Shown piece after piece: positions 24,591-34,106 of a DNA stretch of 43,301 nt (the first letter of the stretch is position 1; every line of letters starts with the position of its first letter). Source of the stretch: Candidatus Methanofrustulum fimipullorum (lineage in GTDB: Archaea > Halobacteriota > Methanosarcinia > Methanosarcinales > Methanosarcinaceae); NCBI GenBank assembly GCA_012518265.1, contig JAAYST010000084.1, forward strand, positions 1 through 43,301. Reading direction: 5' to 3'. The notes under the pieces were generated by a model. That model made no database searches. It saw nothing but the letters and a program-made list of their open reading frames with translations, and was not told where the DNA came from. Made by a program: the position numbers and the translations under genes.

Positions 24591-25318
24591 ATGGCAAGCA
24601 AGAATCAAAAATTTAATAAGTATACGGAAGAAGAAAGTGAAGTATACTCAACTAATCCCGGAAGGTGAAAAATCATACAAAGAAGTCAAAGAAGTAAGTG
24701 ATGAGGCAGGAGTTCCGACAGGAATTCTTGCCGGTCGGGTAAAAAATATAGAGAAATAGGAAACTTTAAGACAAAAAAGAGAGACCTATTAAAACAAAAA
24801 CGGATAAAGATCGAATAAAAGAATTAGAATTGGAAATCAAAATAAAAAAAAATACAAGTCTTCCTGAATCATCGTTAAATGAAAAAGTCTCCTTTATTAA
24901 TGGAAATGTAGGAAAGTATACTAAAATACTGATGATGTAACATTTAAAAATCAGTAAAAATACATACTACAAATACAAAGATAATAATGTATATAGGGAT
25001 GAGGCATTTGAAAAGATATATGACGTTCATGGAAGGCAAAAAAACTTATGAAGCATTGAGAATAAAAAAAGCGTTGGAGATTAAATATAATATTTGTATG
25101 AATCATAAGAAAATTAGAAGGATTATGAGAAAATACGGATTAGTAGTAAAATATATGAGAGTTTTTAAGAAGAAAACAAGACAAATTGTATCTAAAGAAA
25201 ATATCAGACCGAATGTGTTGAACAGAAACTTTGAAGCAAAAAAGATTAATGAGAAATGGGTTACAGATATTATATATTTAATTGCCCAAGGTAAGAAAAA
25301 ATACCTTTGCAGTATTTT
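24591..25318 (+). pseudogene. Decayed, truncated IS3-family insertion sequence (orfA/orfB remnants)
   Basis: From ATG 24591 the fragments MASKNQKFNKYTEEE and, in another frame, YKEVKEVSDEAGVPTGILAG and RPIKTKTDKDRIKELELEIK look like an IS3-type OrfA (helix-turn-helix and leucine-zipper-like end). From about 24990 an OrfB-like part follows: EGKKTYEALRIKKALEIKYN, NHKKIRRIMRKYGLVVKYMR, and NRNFEAKKINEKWVTDIIYL, which contains the first Asp of the DDE catalytic triad. Several frameshifts and stops interrupt it, and the coding sequence breaks off soon after KKKYLCSIL at about 25318. The second half of the catalytic core is missing, so it cannot move. Terminal inverted repeats are not visible. The 110 bp after it are T-rich filler up to vorA. 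Confidence 0.72.
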
Positions 25319-25430
25319 ATTGTTTTATCGTTTTCGTTGTTTGTTTTTTATTGTTTTGTTTATTTATTATTTTATTTATTTATTTTTATTCGTTTTTTTT
25401 GTACTATTTTTATTTTTTATTTATCTAATT

Positions 25431-26870
25431 TCAAAGCAAATTCTTTTCAGCCCAATCGGCTCCCATTTTCAATATCTTTTTGTTTATATCGATTAACTTT
25501 TGTTTTCCTGCAAATCCGGATTCAATTCCGTCCTCGAAATCTTTTTCAGAAAGTCTGGTAATTCCGAGTTTCATAATAACACCGAGCATTGCAGTGTTTG
25601 CCGCTTTTTGTGTTCCGCCTTCTATTGCAATTTCGACTGCAGGGATACTGTATGCTTTGACATTTTTCGGCAAATTAACATCTCCTATTGTCGAATCGTA
25701 AAGAATTACTCCTCCTTCTTTTACGTCTTTTGCGAATTTTTCAAGTGACGGTTTGTTAAGACAAACCAATATGTCGGGATTGTATGCAATCGGAGATCCG
25801 ATTTTATCTCCTGAAACTATAACTGAGCAGTTTGCCGTTCCTCCTCTTTGTTCAGGCCCGTAAGACGGATACCAAGATGTAAATCTGCCGGCAGCCGATC
25901 CTGATTTTGCAATCATAATTCCGAGAGACAAAACTCCTTGCCCTCCGAATCCGGCAATTTTTATTTGCAATTCCTTGTAATCTTTATCAATAACGGCTTC
26001 GGAGGTTCCGTCAGACGTGTTGAATATTTCGTTTAATTTTTCAACCGACATATCACTTTTTGGGCGAGTTACGGAAATTGCGTTTTCGCTTTCATCTCTG
26101 AAATTTTTAACCGGATATTCTTTTGCCATTTTTTCATTAATATAATCGGCGGCACCTTGTGCATCCTGTTTTAAATTGTTCGGGCATGCAGCCAAAACCT
26201 CAATAAAAGCATAACCTTTTTTATCCCTTTGAATTTCAAGCGCTTTTTTAACGGCTTTTCTTGCCTGTTTTATATGTCTGCTGTCTGAAAGCGAAATTCT
26301 TTCAATGAATACGGGGGCTTTTAACGTATTTATTATTTCACACATATGAAGCGGATAGCCTGCCTGTTCCGCAGTTCTTCCGTTTATACAAGTTATCGTT
26401 TTTTCTCCAATCAAAGTTGTAGGAGCCATTTGACCGCCGGTCATTCCGTATACGGTATTGTTTACGAAAAACACGGCTATTTTTTCTCCTCTGTTTGCGG
26501 CCTGAAGCGTTTCGTTCAAACCGATAGAAGCCAAATCACCGTCACCTTGGTATGAAATAACTATCGCATCGTCTCTTGCTCTTGAAATTCCTGTAGCGCA
26601 AGCGGGCGCTCGACCGTGTGCTACTTGCACATTTCCGAAATCAAAATAGTAATATGCAAAAACGGCGCAACCGACAGGGCTTATTAAAACGCATCTGTCC
26701 TGAATTCCCAATTCATCGACCGCTTCTCCTATCAACTTGTGCAAAACGCCGTGTCCGCATCCGGGACAATAGTGCGTTGCGGTCGGTGCTGCACCTCCTT
26801 TTCTTTCAAAAACTTCGTGCATACTTTCAGGTCTTTTGTATACTCTCATGTTCTCAATTTCTTGTACCAT
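25431..26870 (-). CDS. vorA: 2-ketoisovalerate:ferredoxin oxidoreductase, fused TPP-binding and gamma domains
   Basis: A 479-residue fused subunit. The N-terminal 270 residues form the thiamine-diphosphate-binding domain ([20 protein letters not shown], then [15 protein letters not shown] with the GDG motif and [15 protein letters not shown]). The C-terminal part (about 305-479) is the gamma domain ([37 protein letters not shown]). The enzyme oxidises branched 2-oxoacids to acyl-CoA with ferredoxin, or runs reductively for amino acid synthesis. The fusion of the two domains is usual for the methanogen Vor type; Kor or Por cannot be excluded by motif alone. GAGGAG precedes ATG 26870. Last gene of a vorCBA operon. 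Stop is TGA. Confidence 0.86.
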   Translation of the reverse strand: MVQEIENMRVYKRPESMHEVFERKGGAAPTATHYCPGCGHGVLHKLIGEAVDELGIQDRCVLISPVGCAVFAYYYFDFGNVQVAHGRAPACATGISRARDDAIVISYQGDGDLASIGLNETLQAANRGEKIAVFFVNNTVYGMTGGQMAPTTLIGEKTITCINGRTAEQAGYPLHMCEIINTLKAPVFIERISLSDSRHIKQARKAVKKALEIQRDKKGYAFIEVLAACPNNLKQDAQGAADYINEKMAKEYPVKNFRDESENAISVTRPKSDMSVEKLNEIFNTSDGTSEAVIDKDYKELQIKIAGFGGQGVLSLGIMIAKSGSAAGRFTSWYPSYGPEQRGGTANCSVIVSGDKIGSPIAYNPDILVCLNKPSLEKFAKDVKEGGVILYDSTIGDVNLPKNVKAYSIPAVEIAIEGGTQKAANTAMLGVIMKLGITRLSEKDFEDGIESGFAGKQKLIDINKKILKMGADWAEKNLL

Positions 26871-26916
26871 AAAACTCCTCGCTTAATTTGTACTCATTTA
26901 ACATTTTAATTTATAT

Positions 26917-27981
26917 TTAAAAATCGACCTTTTCGTATATCTCTTCGATTTTTTTGAGTATTGCATCCATTTCTATAATGTTTCCGCCGTATCTTGCTAC
27001 AAGCTCAACCGGTCTTTTACATTCGATTGCAAGTGCTAAATCGTCTCTCATTTGTCCCGCGCTCATTTCAACGGCAACGAACACTCTGTTTTTCTCCGTT
27101 GCAAGTTTCAAAAGCTCTTTTTTCGGGAACGGGTAAAGCGTAATTAATCTGAAAAGCCCTACTTTGTATCCTTTTTCTCTTGCAGCTTCAACGGCCGATT
27201 TTGAAATTCTGCTGCTGATTCCGTATGAGACCAATATAATGTCGGCATCTTCCGTTAAATATTCTTCATATATTACTTCGTTTTCGCAAATTTTCTCATA
27301 CTTTTCCAACAGTTTTACGTTGAATAATTCTTGCTGTTCGAAATTTAAAAATATAGATGTTACAAGGTTTTTTTTCGTTTCCGCATTTCCTGCAACCGCC
27401 CAAGAGGTGTCAACTTTATGTTCAATTGCTTTTTCCGGGAATTTCAAAGGTTCCATCATTTGTCCCAAAACACCGTCAGAAAGCAAAACGGCAGGATTTC
27501 TGTACTTAAATGCCAAATCGAAAGCTTTAATCGTCAAATCACACATTTCTTGAACAGAATTCGGAGCCAAAACTATATTTTTATAATTTCCGTGTCCTCC
27601 GCCTTTTACGACTTGATTGTAATCGGCCTGTTCAGGTCCTATATTTCCAAGACCCGGCCCCGCTCTTTGAATATTTGCAATAACGCACGGAAGCTGTGCT
27701 CCGGCCATGTATGAAAATCCTTCTTGTTTCAAACTGATACCAGGTCCCGACGACGCCGTTAAAACTCTGTGTCCTGCGGCAGCTGCTCCGTATACCATAT
27801 TTATGGCGGCTTCTTCCGATTCCGCTTGTACGAACTTTCTGTTTGCCATCGGGAAATATTTTGAAGCTTCGTGCAATATTTCGCTTGCGGGAGTAATCGG
27901 ATATCCGAAATAGCAGTCGCATCCCGCATAAAGCGCTCCTACAATTACTGCCGTATTTCCTTTAATTAATTGAACCGACAT
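26917..27981 (-). CDS. vorB: 2-ketoisovalerate:ferredoxin oxidoreductase, alpha subunit
   Basis: A 354-residue alpha subunit. It begins [20 protein letters not shown] and carries [15 protein letters not shown] at about 22-36, then [20 protein letters not shown] and [20 protein letters not shown]. The C-terminal part has [20 protein letters not shown]. This is the pyruvate/2-oxoacid oxidoreductase domain I-II pair that binds substrate with the TPP subunit. It lies between the ferredoxin subunit (3 bp upstream) and the TPP/gamma subunit (46 bp downstream). GGAGG in the upstream gene's end serves its ATG at 27981. Stop is TAA. Together with vorA and vorC it forms a complete complex. Confidence 0.88.
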   Translation of the reverse strand: MSVQLIKGNTAVIVGALYAGCDCYFGYPITPASEILHEASKYFPMANRKFVQAESEEAAINMVYGAAAAGHRVLTASSGPGISLKQEGFSYMAGAQLPCVIANIQRAGPGLGNIGPEQADYNQVVKGGGHGNYKNIVLAPNSVQEMCDLTIKAFDLAFKYRNPAVLLSDGVLGQMMEPLKFPEKAIEHKVDTSWAVAGNAETKKNLVTSIFLNFEQQELFNVKLLEKYEKICENEVIYEEYLTEDADIILVSYGISSRISKSAVEAAREKGYKVGLFRLITLYPFPKKELLKLATEKNRVFVAVEMSAGQMRDDLALAIECKRPVELVARYGGNIIEMDAILKKIEEIYEKVDF

Positions 27982-27984
27982 TTT

Positions 27985-28236
27985 TTATTCCTCCTCTTTT
28001 TCTCTTCTCGGGATATACACTTCAATAGCGGACGGTTCGGGGCATGTATAATAACAATTTGCACAGCCTGTGCAGCCTTCCCCCGTATATGTCACATAAG
28101 TATATCCTCTGTCGTTTAAAGCAGTTCCCATTACCAAAACACCCCTCGGACAGTCGATTATACAACGACTGCAACCTTTGCATTCCTGTTCATGAATTAC
28201 CGGATACGGTGATTTCTTTTTAACATTTGTTGACAT
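27985..28236 (-). CDS. vorC: 2-ketoisovalerate:ferredoxin oxidoreductase, ferredoxin (delta) subunit
   Basis: An 83-residue protein with two 4Fe-4S motifs, [12 protein letters not shown] and [12 protein letters not shown]. It would pass electrons from the oxoacid site to free ferredoxin. The true start is probably ATG 28236; an in-frame GTG three codons earlier is part of the GTGAT ribosome-binding site. It is the first gene of the vorCBA operon. Its TAA stop lies 3 bp before the vorB ATG. The 1-kb region upstream of it has no gene. Confidence 0.9.
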   Translation of the reverse strand: MSTNVKKKSPYPVIHEQECKGCSRCIIDCPRGVLVMGTALNDRGYTYVTYTGEGCTGCANCYYTCPEPSAIEVYIPRREKEEE

Positions 28237-28438
28237 AGCTATCACATAAAATTCATTTTTAACAGAGTTGAAATTTATAAAAACAATTATAATAATTCTA
28301 ATAATTATAAAAAATAAAAATTATAAAAATTATAAAATTATAAAAATTATAAAAAAATTAAACTCTGTTTTAAAATGAACATTCATTATAAACATGTAAT
28401 ATAATATTGTCTAATATAAGACTTTTTCCCAAAAACGG

Positions 28439-28523
28439 AAAATACAATACAAAATACAATACAAAATACAATACAAAATACAATGCAAAATACAATATAA
28501 AATACAATATAAAATACAATAAC
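28439..28523. repeat. 12-nt tandem repeat (AAAATACAATAC)
   Basis: About seven copies of a 12-nt unit with slight drift (AAAATACAATAC to AAAATACAATAT). It produces artificial hydrophobic reading frames on the minus strand. It lies in the gene-free stretch 28237-29288. Confidence 0.8.
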
Positions 28524-28635
28524 AAAAAGAATAAATTGAGCCTCGGTTTTTCATGAAAATAAAAAAGCCGACTTTCGGAAAATTTCGAAATGCGCCGCAC
28601 GTAGACAAAAACGGGTACAAGGGTGTATCCGCAAA

Positions 28636-28664
28636 AAGGAAAAGCCGCATCGCGGCTTTTCCTT
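28636..28664. other. 13-bp hairpin in gene-free region
   Basis: AAGGAAAAGCCGC and its reverse complement are separated by ATC. It has no T-run on the plus side and no gene directly before it on either strand. It may be part of a degenerate repeat element. Confidence 0.55.
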
Positions 28665-28744
28665 AAAAAGAATAAAACGTTGCAACAAAACTGGGCCACC
28701 GACAACAAAAACCGTAAAGGAAAAGAATAAAACAAAATCCGTTT

Positions 28745-28990
28745 TTTCATAAATATTTAAAAAATCGAACCTCAGAAAATCTTGAAAGGCGCTGCAACGG
28801 AATAAGAAGCGGTCGCAGGGTCGTATCATTAAATATAGAATAAACCGAAGCGTCAGTAAAAATCTTAAAAAGAGTAAACGGAAGCATCAGTAAAAATCTT
28901 AAAAAGAGAATAAACCGAAATTCGGGTTTTTCATAAATATTTAAAAAATCGAACCACAGAAAATCTTGAAAGGCGCCGCAGCGGAATAAA
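28745..28990. repeat. Two copies of a dispersed ~65-nt element
   Basis: The blocks starting near 28745 and 28928 share TTTTTTCATAAATATTTAAA, an ATCGAACC(T/A)CAGAAAATCTT stretch and a GGCGC(T/C)GCA(A/G)CGGAAT end. Diverged relatives begin near 28550, 33225 and 33660. No reading frame is conserved among them. The sequence between the copies holds shorter repeats with AAAAATCTTAAAAAGAG. The whole interval 28237-29288 contains no gene that I can support. Confidence 0.62.
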
Positions 28991-29024
28991 AAACGGAAAT
29001 GAGGTAATTTTTCGCCAAATAAAA

Positions 29025-29062
29025 AAAAGCATATGCACATTTTTAAATGTGCATATGCTTTT
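29025..29062. terminator. 18-bp perfect hairpin, terminator-like, with no gene before it
   Basis: Arms 29025-29042 and 29045-29062 (core AAGCATATGCACATTT) enclose a 2-nt loop, with A-runs on the left and T-runs on the right. It sits in the spacer between the divergent vorC and FmdE genes, where no transcript from a known gene should end. Confidence 0.6.
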
Positions 29063-29288
29063 GTGTTTTCACGTTTTTTAAATCAGCTTATACGTGTTTT
29101 CCGGTATATTACTGTTATAAGAGTAATATACTAGTTATATAATATGTTCGTAACAATATATAACTTTCGATTTAAATTTTCTTTAAATTTTCAATTTCGT
29201 ATTTTCACATAAATATAATTTTTATTTATTATTAATTCATACAAAAAAGTTTATATTTATGATAACCTTTCTAGTTTCGGTGAAAACT

Positions 29289-29912
29289 ATGACCAAAACA
29301 GATTACGAAAATATTACATTTGATGATGTTGCCCGTTTTCACGGGCATGTATGCCCCGGTCTTACAATCGGTTATATTGCCGGAAAAGCAGGTCTTGAAA
29401 AAATAGAATCTTTAAGAGATGTCGATGAGCAAATTTTAGTGATTGTTGAAAACGATGCTTGCGGTGTTGACGCAATCCAAGTTTTAACAGGCTGCACGCT
29501 CGGTAAAGGAAATTTAATTTTTAAAGACTATGCAAAACAAGCTTTTACATTCGTTTGCCGTGAATCCGGAAAAGCGGTCAGACTCGCTTTGAGAGCCGAT
29601 TTCGATTCCGGAAAGCTTGTGCCGGAATTTCCTGCCGTAAACGAAAAAATAATAAACAAAACGGCAACGCCTGATGATATAAAAAAGGCAAGAGAGTTAA
29701 AAATGAAAATATCGGATAAAATGAGAGAACTTCCCGTTGAAGATATTTTTAATATAACTTTTGTAGATATCGAAATTCCCGAAAAAGCAAGACTTTTCAA
29801 TTCATATAAATGTGACAAATGCGGCGAAATGGTCGCAGAATCAAGAACACGTGTAAATAACGGGAAATACGTGTGCATCCCGTGCAACGAAGAATATACA
29901 AGAGGATGGTAA
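29289..29912 (+). CDS. FmdE family protein with C-terminal zinc ribbon
   Basis: A 207-residue protein. The N-terminal FmdE domain shows FDDVARFHGHVCPGLTIGYI at about 9-28 and VENDACGVDAIQVLTGCTLG near 55-75, with the conserved His and Cys residues. The C-terminal zinc ribbon has two CxxC pairs (CDKCGE and CIPCNE). FmdE was found with formylmethanofuran dehydrogenase, which takes CO2 or releases it in the oxidative branch, but many FmdE proteins occur alone and their role is unclear. No other fmd/fwd genes are here. I chose ATG 29289 because GGTGA at 29279-29283 is ideally placed; an ATG 10 codons earlier is open. A TATA-like TTATATTTAT lies at about 29250. Stop is TAA. Confidence 0.87.
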   Translation: MTKTDYENITFDDVARFHGHVCPGLTIGYIAGKAGLEKIESLRDVDEQILVIVENDACGVDAIQVLTGCTLGKGNLIFKDYAKQAFTFVCRESGKAVRLALRADFDSGKLVPEFPAVNEKIINKTATPDDIKKARELKMKISDKMRELPVEDIFNITFVDIEIPEKARLFNSYKCDKCGEMVAESRTRVNNGKYVCIPCNEEYTRGW

Positions 29913-30037
29913 TTTTTACTTTCCTTTTTTATTATTTTTTTTAATTATTCTTTTTTTATTATTCCTTTTTTATTATTTTTTTCTATTTTTTATTTTTTAT
30001 TTTTTATTTATTCAATATTTTTATATTATTTTAAAAA

Positions 30038-31240
30038 TCATATAAAAATATTGAAAAATATTCCGATTATAAATATATTAATTATATCAATAAAAAGCGC
30101 ACTTACCGTTGGCAGTACGAAAAACGCTTTTTGTGACGGTCCGTATTTTTCGGTTAAGCTCGTCATATTTGCCATCGCATTCGGTGTTGCTCCCATTCCA
30201 AAACCGCAATGTCCCGCCATTAAAATTGCAGCATCGTAATCTCTTCCCATTACGTTAAACGTAATGAAATACGCATATAAAATCATGAGAATCGTTTGTG
30301 CAATTATCAAAATAATCATCGGTGTTGCCAAATCGGCAATTTCCCAAAGTTTCAAATTCATAAGAGCCATGGATAAAAATATTTCAAGTCCGAAATCGCC
30401 CAAAAGATTTACTTCGTCCATTGCAACTTTCGGAATGATTCCTTTTCCGTTATCTGTTATATTTCTCAAAATAACGGCAACTATCATCGGCCCTATGTAT
30501 ATCGGAAATTTAAGGCCGGTAAGTTCCAAAACCGGATTTACAAGAATTCCGATACCGATTGCAATAATTATCATATATGCCGCATTGAATACGTTTTTAT
30601 AAAAAACATCGAATCTCGATAATTTTTCTTCAACTTCAAAACGTTCTATCAATTCTTTTTCAGACGGTTTTAATCCGTGCTTTTTTATTCTTCTTGTTCC
30701 AAGAGGACCGCCAATTACGGATCCGGCAACAAGGCCGAAAGTTGCAGCCGCAAGTCCTATTTCCTTTGCTCCGATAACTCCTGCATTCTCCGCATCCATC
30801 CCAATCGCCGCAGCCGTTCCGTGTCCTCCTGTCATTGCAGTCGACCCCGTTAAAATCCCTATAATATGATCAATCCCCATTAATTCGCAAAGTCCGACAC
30901 CGATTATATTTTGAAGTATAACAAGTCCTGCTGCGCACAAAAAGAACAAAAAAATCGCTTTTGAATCTTTTTTTATGACTTCGAAACTTGCTTTAAATCC
31001 TATCGTTGTAAAAAATACGACCATTGCTACATTTTGAAGAGTATTGTCAAATTCAAACATAGCGATTTCGTAATGTTTGAGTACAAGTGCAAAAATCGAA
31101 AAGAGAAAACCGCCTACAATCGGCGCAGGAATAGAATATTTTTCCAAAACGCTTATTTTTCCAACTAAATATTTGCCGATTAAAAGAAGAAAAACGGCTA
31201 AAGTTACTGATTGAAAAATATCAAATTCAATTAAAAACAT
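30038..31240 (-). CDS. gltS: Sodium/glutamate symporter, GltS family
   Basis: A roughly 400-residue membrane protein with about ten hydrophobic helices in two repeated halves. Recognised are the first helix LAVFLLLIGKYLVGKISVLE, the motif IPAPIVGGFLFSI near 40, and ILTGSTAMTGGHGTAAAIG near 135-153. A second-half counterpart is AGHCGFGMGATPNAMANMTS near 345. These reentrant-loop motifs define GltS, which imports glutamate with Na+. I chose the ATG a few codons into the open frame (about 31240); an in-frame GTG three codons upstream overlaps the likely GTGA ribosome-binding site. Stop is TGA. It is divergent from the SSS symporter pair. Na+ coupling fits an organism with Mtr as Na+ pump. Confidence 0.88.
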   Translation of the reverse strand: MFLIEFDIFQSVTLAVFLLLIGKYLVGKISVLEKYSIPAPIVGGFLFSIFALVLKHYEIAMFEFDNTLQNVAMVVFFTTIGFKASFEVIKKDSKAIFLFFLCAAGLVILQNIIGVGLCELMGIDHIIGILTGSTAMTGGHGTAAAIGMDAENAGVIGAKEIGLAAATFGLVAGSVIGGPLGTRRIKKHGLKPSEKELIERFEVEEKLSRFDVFYKNVFNAAYMIIIAIGIGILVNPVLELTGLKFPIYIGPMIVAVILRNITDNGKGIIPKVAMDEVNLLGDFGLEIFLSMALMNLKLWEIADLATPMIILIIAQTILMILYAYFITFNVMGRDYDAAILMAGHCGFGMGATPNAMANMTSLTEKYGPSQKAFFVLPTVSALFIDIINIFIIGIFFNIFI

Positions 31241-31439
31241 GGATTTCACATCTGCATTTATTTTTCGAATTAATTAATTGATTATTACGTTTTTATTTTT
31301 TATTTCGTTTTTTATTTCGGTTAGATGTCGTTAGATTTATATATTTGTTATCCCTCTTAGATGTGTTCATTATTGACATGCTATATTCTATCATGGCATT
31401 TGTTAGCATGTTGGAATGTAAATGATTATGGTGATTTTT

Positions 31440-31556
31440 ATGGTAACGGTACTTGGAATAGAAGATCCGCAAATTTGGCTTGCTTACATATTGTGTGTCG
31501 GTTCGGCTTTATGGTGTGTATTTTACGGCCTTAAACATTGGAATGATGACGATTGA
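31440..31556 (+). CDS. Small symporter accessory protein
   Basis: A 38-residue single-helix peptide (MVTVLGIEDPQIWLAYILCV, then GSALWCVFYGLKHWNDDD). The pattern LGIEDPxIWLAYILC is that of small proteins found directly before sodium:solute symporter genes in methanogens. ATG 31440 is preceded by GGTGAT at 31430-31435; two further in-frame ATGs upstream (31422, 31428) are less well placed. It lies 25 bp before the symporter gene and is surely co-transcribed. It probably helps assembly or stability of the symporter; that is inference. Stop is TGA. Confidence 0.8.
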   Translation: MVTVLGIEDPQIWLAYILCVGSALWCVFYGLKHWNDDD

Positions 31557-31581
31557 ATTTTAGTGATTTTTAGTGATTATT

Positions 31582-33165
31582 ATGACTGTTGATTTAAAAT
31601 TACTTATAGCAATAACGACTGTTTACCTTTTAATTACTTTCGGATTGGGATGGTACGGCTACAAAAAGACGAAAACCGATGCCGATTATATGTTGGCGGG
31701 GAGAAATGCAAGTGCGGTCGTAATGGCGCTTTCATACGGTGCAACATTTATAAGCACATCAGCAATTATCGGATTTGGAGGAATGGCTGCCAAAACCGGA
31801 ATGGGGCTTTTATGGCTTGCATTTTTAAATATACTTGTAGGAATTATTATTGCGTTTCTCGTATTGGGCCCTAAAATGCGTGCAATGGGTAAAAAACTTC
31901 ATGCATCAACTTTTCCCGAATTTTTAGGAAACAGATTCAAATCGTCAAAAATGCAATCTCTGGTCGGCTTGATGTTAACTTTTACAATGCCTCTTTATGC
32001 AGCAAGTGTTTTAATTGCATCCGCAAATTACATCCAAACAATTTTCGGAATTCCTTACACAACGGCATTGTTGATTTTTGCGGCAATCGTTGCAATTTAT
32101 GTAATAGTTGGAGGCATACTTTCAGTTATGTATACAGATGCGTTTCAAGCTGTAATCATGTTTGCCGGTATGGCTTTACTGCTTGTGTTTACATATTCGA
32201 AAATGGGAGGAGTAATTGAAGCACACACAACGCTTACAAATTTTGCATACTACGTTCCCCAAGATCTTGTTGATGCAGGCCATTTGGGTTGGACCGCAAT
32301 GCCCGCTTTTAATTCCGAGATTTGGTGGATGATAGTTTCATCATTGATTTTGGGAGTAGGAATCGGAATTATTGCACAACCGCAACTTGCAGTCCGGTTT
32401 ATGATGGTAAAAGACAATAAAACGCTTAAAAGATCGGTTTTAGCAGGCGGCCCCTTCATTTTCATGATGGCGGGAGTCGCATACATTGTCGGATCATTGT
32501 CAAACAATTATTTCATTACAGAATACAACATGACCGCTTTTGATTATGTCGGAAAAGACGTTGATTTAATAATTCCTCAATTTATAAATGAATTTATGCC
32601 TGAATCGTTTATATTGATATTTACATTGGCATTAATATCTGCCGCAATGTCAACAGCAGGTTCACAATTTCATACGATGGGTACTTCTTTTGGGTACGAC
32701 GTTATTCAAAACGGTATGTTTAAAGGCAGAAGTAAAAAATCTGCAATAGTTTTTACAAGAATCGGAATTATAATTACCATTTTAATTGCATTAGTTCTTG
32801 CATACATTTTGCCCGGAAATATAATTGCCCGTTCAACTTCAATGTTTATGGGAATGTGTACATCGGCTTTCCTTCCCGCATATGTCGGCGGATTGTTCTG
32901 GAAGAAAATGACAAAAGAAGGCGCTTACGCAAGTATAATTGTCGGATTTGTCACAAGCATATTTTGGTATGTTTTCGTACACGCTTCAGAAGCAGTTCCT
33001 CTCGGAATTTGTGAATTCTTGACCGGGAGCCCGACACTTCTTTCCGGCACTTGGGCTTTGGTTGATCCGATTTTAATTGCAACACCTCTTTCGATAATTG
33101 TTGCAATCGCAGTAAGCCTTATGACAAAACCGATGCCAAAAGATTTTATTAAGTCCATTTTCTAA
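31582..33165 (+). CDS. Sodium:solute symporter (SSS family)
   Basis: A 527-residue transporter with about 13 membrane helices. Typical stretches are YKKTKTDADYMLAGRNASAV near 30-50, SYGATFISTSAIIGFGGMAA near 52-72, and IYVIVGGILSVMYTDAFQAV near 180. The LeuT-type SSS family imports organic solutes with Na+; the substrate is not evident. I chose ATG 31582; the GTG at 31573 belongs to its GTGAT ribosome-binding site. Partner of the small accessory peptide upstream. A 15-bp hairpin terminator follows. Stop is TAA. Confidence 0.9.
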   Translation: MTVDLKLLIAITTVYLLITFGLGWYGYKKTKTDADYMLAGRNASAVVMALSYGATFISTSAIIGFGGMAAKTGMGLLWLAFLNILVGIIIAFLVLGPKMRAMGKKLHASTFPEFLGNRFKSSKMQSLVGLMLTFTMPLYAASVLIASANYIQTIFGIPYTTALLIFAAIVAIYVIVGGILSVMYTDAFQAVIMFAGMALLLVFTYSKMGGVIEAHTTLTNFAYYVPQDLVDAGHLGWTAMPAFNSEIWWMIVSSLILGVGIGIIAQPQLAVRFMMVKDNKTLKRSVLAGGPFIFMMAGVAYIVGSLSNNYFITEYNMTAFDYVGKDVDLIIPQFINEFMPESFILIFTLALISAAMSTAGSQFHTMGTSFGYDVIQNGMFKGRSKKSAIVFTRIGIIITILIALVLAYILPGNIIARSTSMFMGMCTSAFLPAYVGGLFWKKMTKEGAYASIIVGFVTSIFWYVFVHASEAVPLGICEFLTGSPTLLSGTWALVDPILIATPLSIIVAIAVSLMTKPMPKDFIKSIF

Positions 33166-33195
33166 ATGAAAAATCGGCGAGCCGATTTTTCATTT
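33164..33195 (+). terminator. Terminator of the SSS symporter gene
   Basis: A 15-bp perfect inverted repeat (arms 33164-33178 and 33181-33195, GA loop) with T-rich sequence after it. The first arm begins inside the TAA stop codon. Confidence 0.75.
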
Positions 33196-33374
33196 TTATT
33201 CTTTTTTTTTAAATTGCATGGTTTTTCATCGGAAATAAAAAAACAAATCTCCCTGAAAAATCTAAAAAGTGCCGCACCATAACATAAAACGTGTTTCGGT
33301 TTATTTTCATTCGAAAATAAAAACCGACAGAAAGTTTTTTTTAAAAAAAAGTGAAACACAGCAACCGTTAAAAT

Positions 33375-33633
33375 CTTAGTGTCAATGATACGCCGTTGCA
33401 TCTTTTGAATTCTTAGTGTCACTGATACGCCGTTACAGCCTTTGAATTCTTAGTGTCAATGGTACGCCGTTGCATCTTTTGAATTCTTAGTGTCAATGGT
33501 ACGCCGTTGCATCTTTTAAATTCTTAGTGTCACTGATACGCCGTTGCATCTTTTAAATTCTTAGTTTCAATGATACGCCGTTGCATCTTTTAAATTCTTA
33601 GTTTCAATGATACGCCGCAACATCTTTTGAAAT
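33375..33633. repeat. 37-nt tandem repeat, seven copies
   Basis: Units begin with CTTAGTGTCAATGATACGCC (variants TTTC, CACTG, GGTA) at 33375, 33412, 33449, 33486, 33523, 33560 and 33597, exactly 37 nt apart. Copies are 85-97% alike by eye. There are no spacers between units, so it is not a CRISPR array. It is flanked by diverged copies of the dispersed element seen at 28.7-29.0 kb. Part of the gene-free stretch 33196-34228. Confidence 0.88.
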
Positions 33634-33785
33634 CTTTAAAACAATAAAACGAAATCCGGGTTTTTTCATAAATATTTAAAAACGGGAAGACGAAAAATCT
33701 TAAAATGAGCACACTTCCAAAAGAAAACAGGATGCTCCGGGTTTCAATTAAAATTAAAAATCAGATTAAAATATTTCCTAAAAGA

Positions 33786-34083
33786 GAATAAAACGAATCA
33801 ACCGTTAAAATTTTAAAAAGAATAAAATGAAGCAACTGTTAAAAATTTTAAAAAGAATAAAATGGAACAACCGTTAAAAAATTTAAAAAGAATAAAATGG
33901 AACAACCGTTAAAAAATTTAAAAAGAATAAAATGAAGCAACCGTTAAAAAATTAAAAAAGAATAAAACGAAGCAACCTTTAAAAAATTTAAAAAGAATGA
34001 AACAAAGCAACCGTTAAAAAATTTAAAAAGAATAAAACAAAGCAACCGTTAAAAAATTTAAAAAGAATAAAACAAAGCAACAA
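33786..34083. repeat. 35-nt tandem repeat, about nine copies
   Basis: GAATAAAA(T/C)(G/A) begins at 33786, 33820, 33855, 33890, 33925, 33960, 33995, 34030 and 34065. Each unit continues with (A)GCAACCGTTAAAAAATTT. The period is 35 nt (first 34). Copy differences are few, so amplification is recent. No reading frame runs through it. Confidence 0.88.
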
Positions 34084-34106
34084 AGAATCGTAACCGACGG
34101 CACGTA

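Noticed and set aside
24987-25496. An intact 169-residue transposase gene
   Set aside because: Only the first two thirds resemble IS3 OrfB; the rest is T-rich filler read by chance, and the N-terminal part is broken by frameshifts.
28370-29040. Several hydrophobic minus-strand frames of 80-126 residues
   Set aside because: They translate the 12-nt AAAATACAATAC array and copies of the dispersed repeat; no ribosome-binding site and no conservation between repeat copies.
33375-33633. Possible CRISPR array
   Set aside because: The 37-nt units follow each other directly with no unique spacers, and no cas genes are near.
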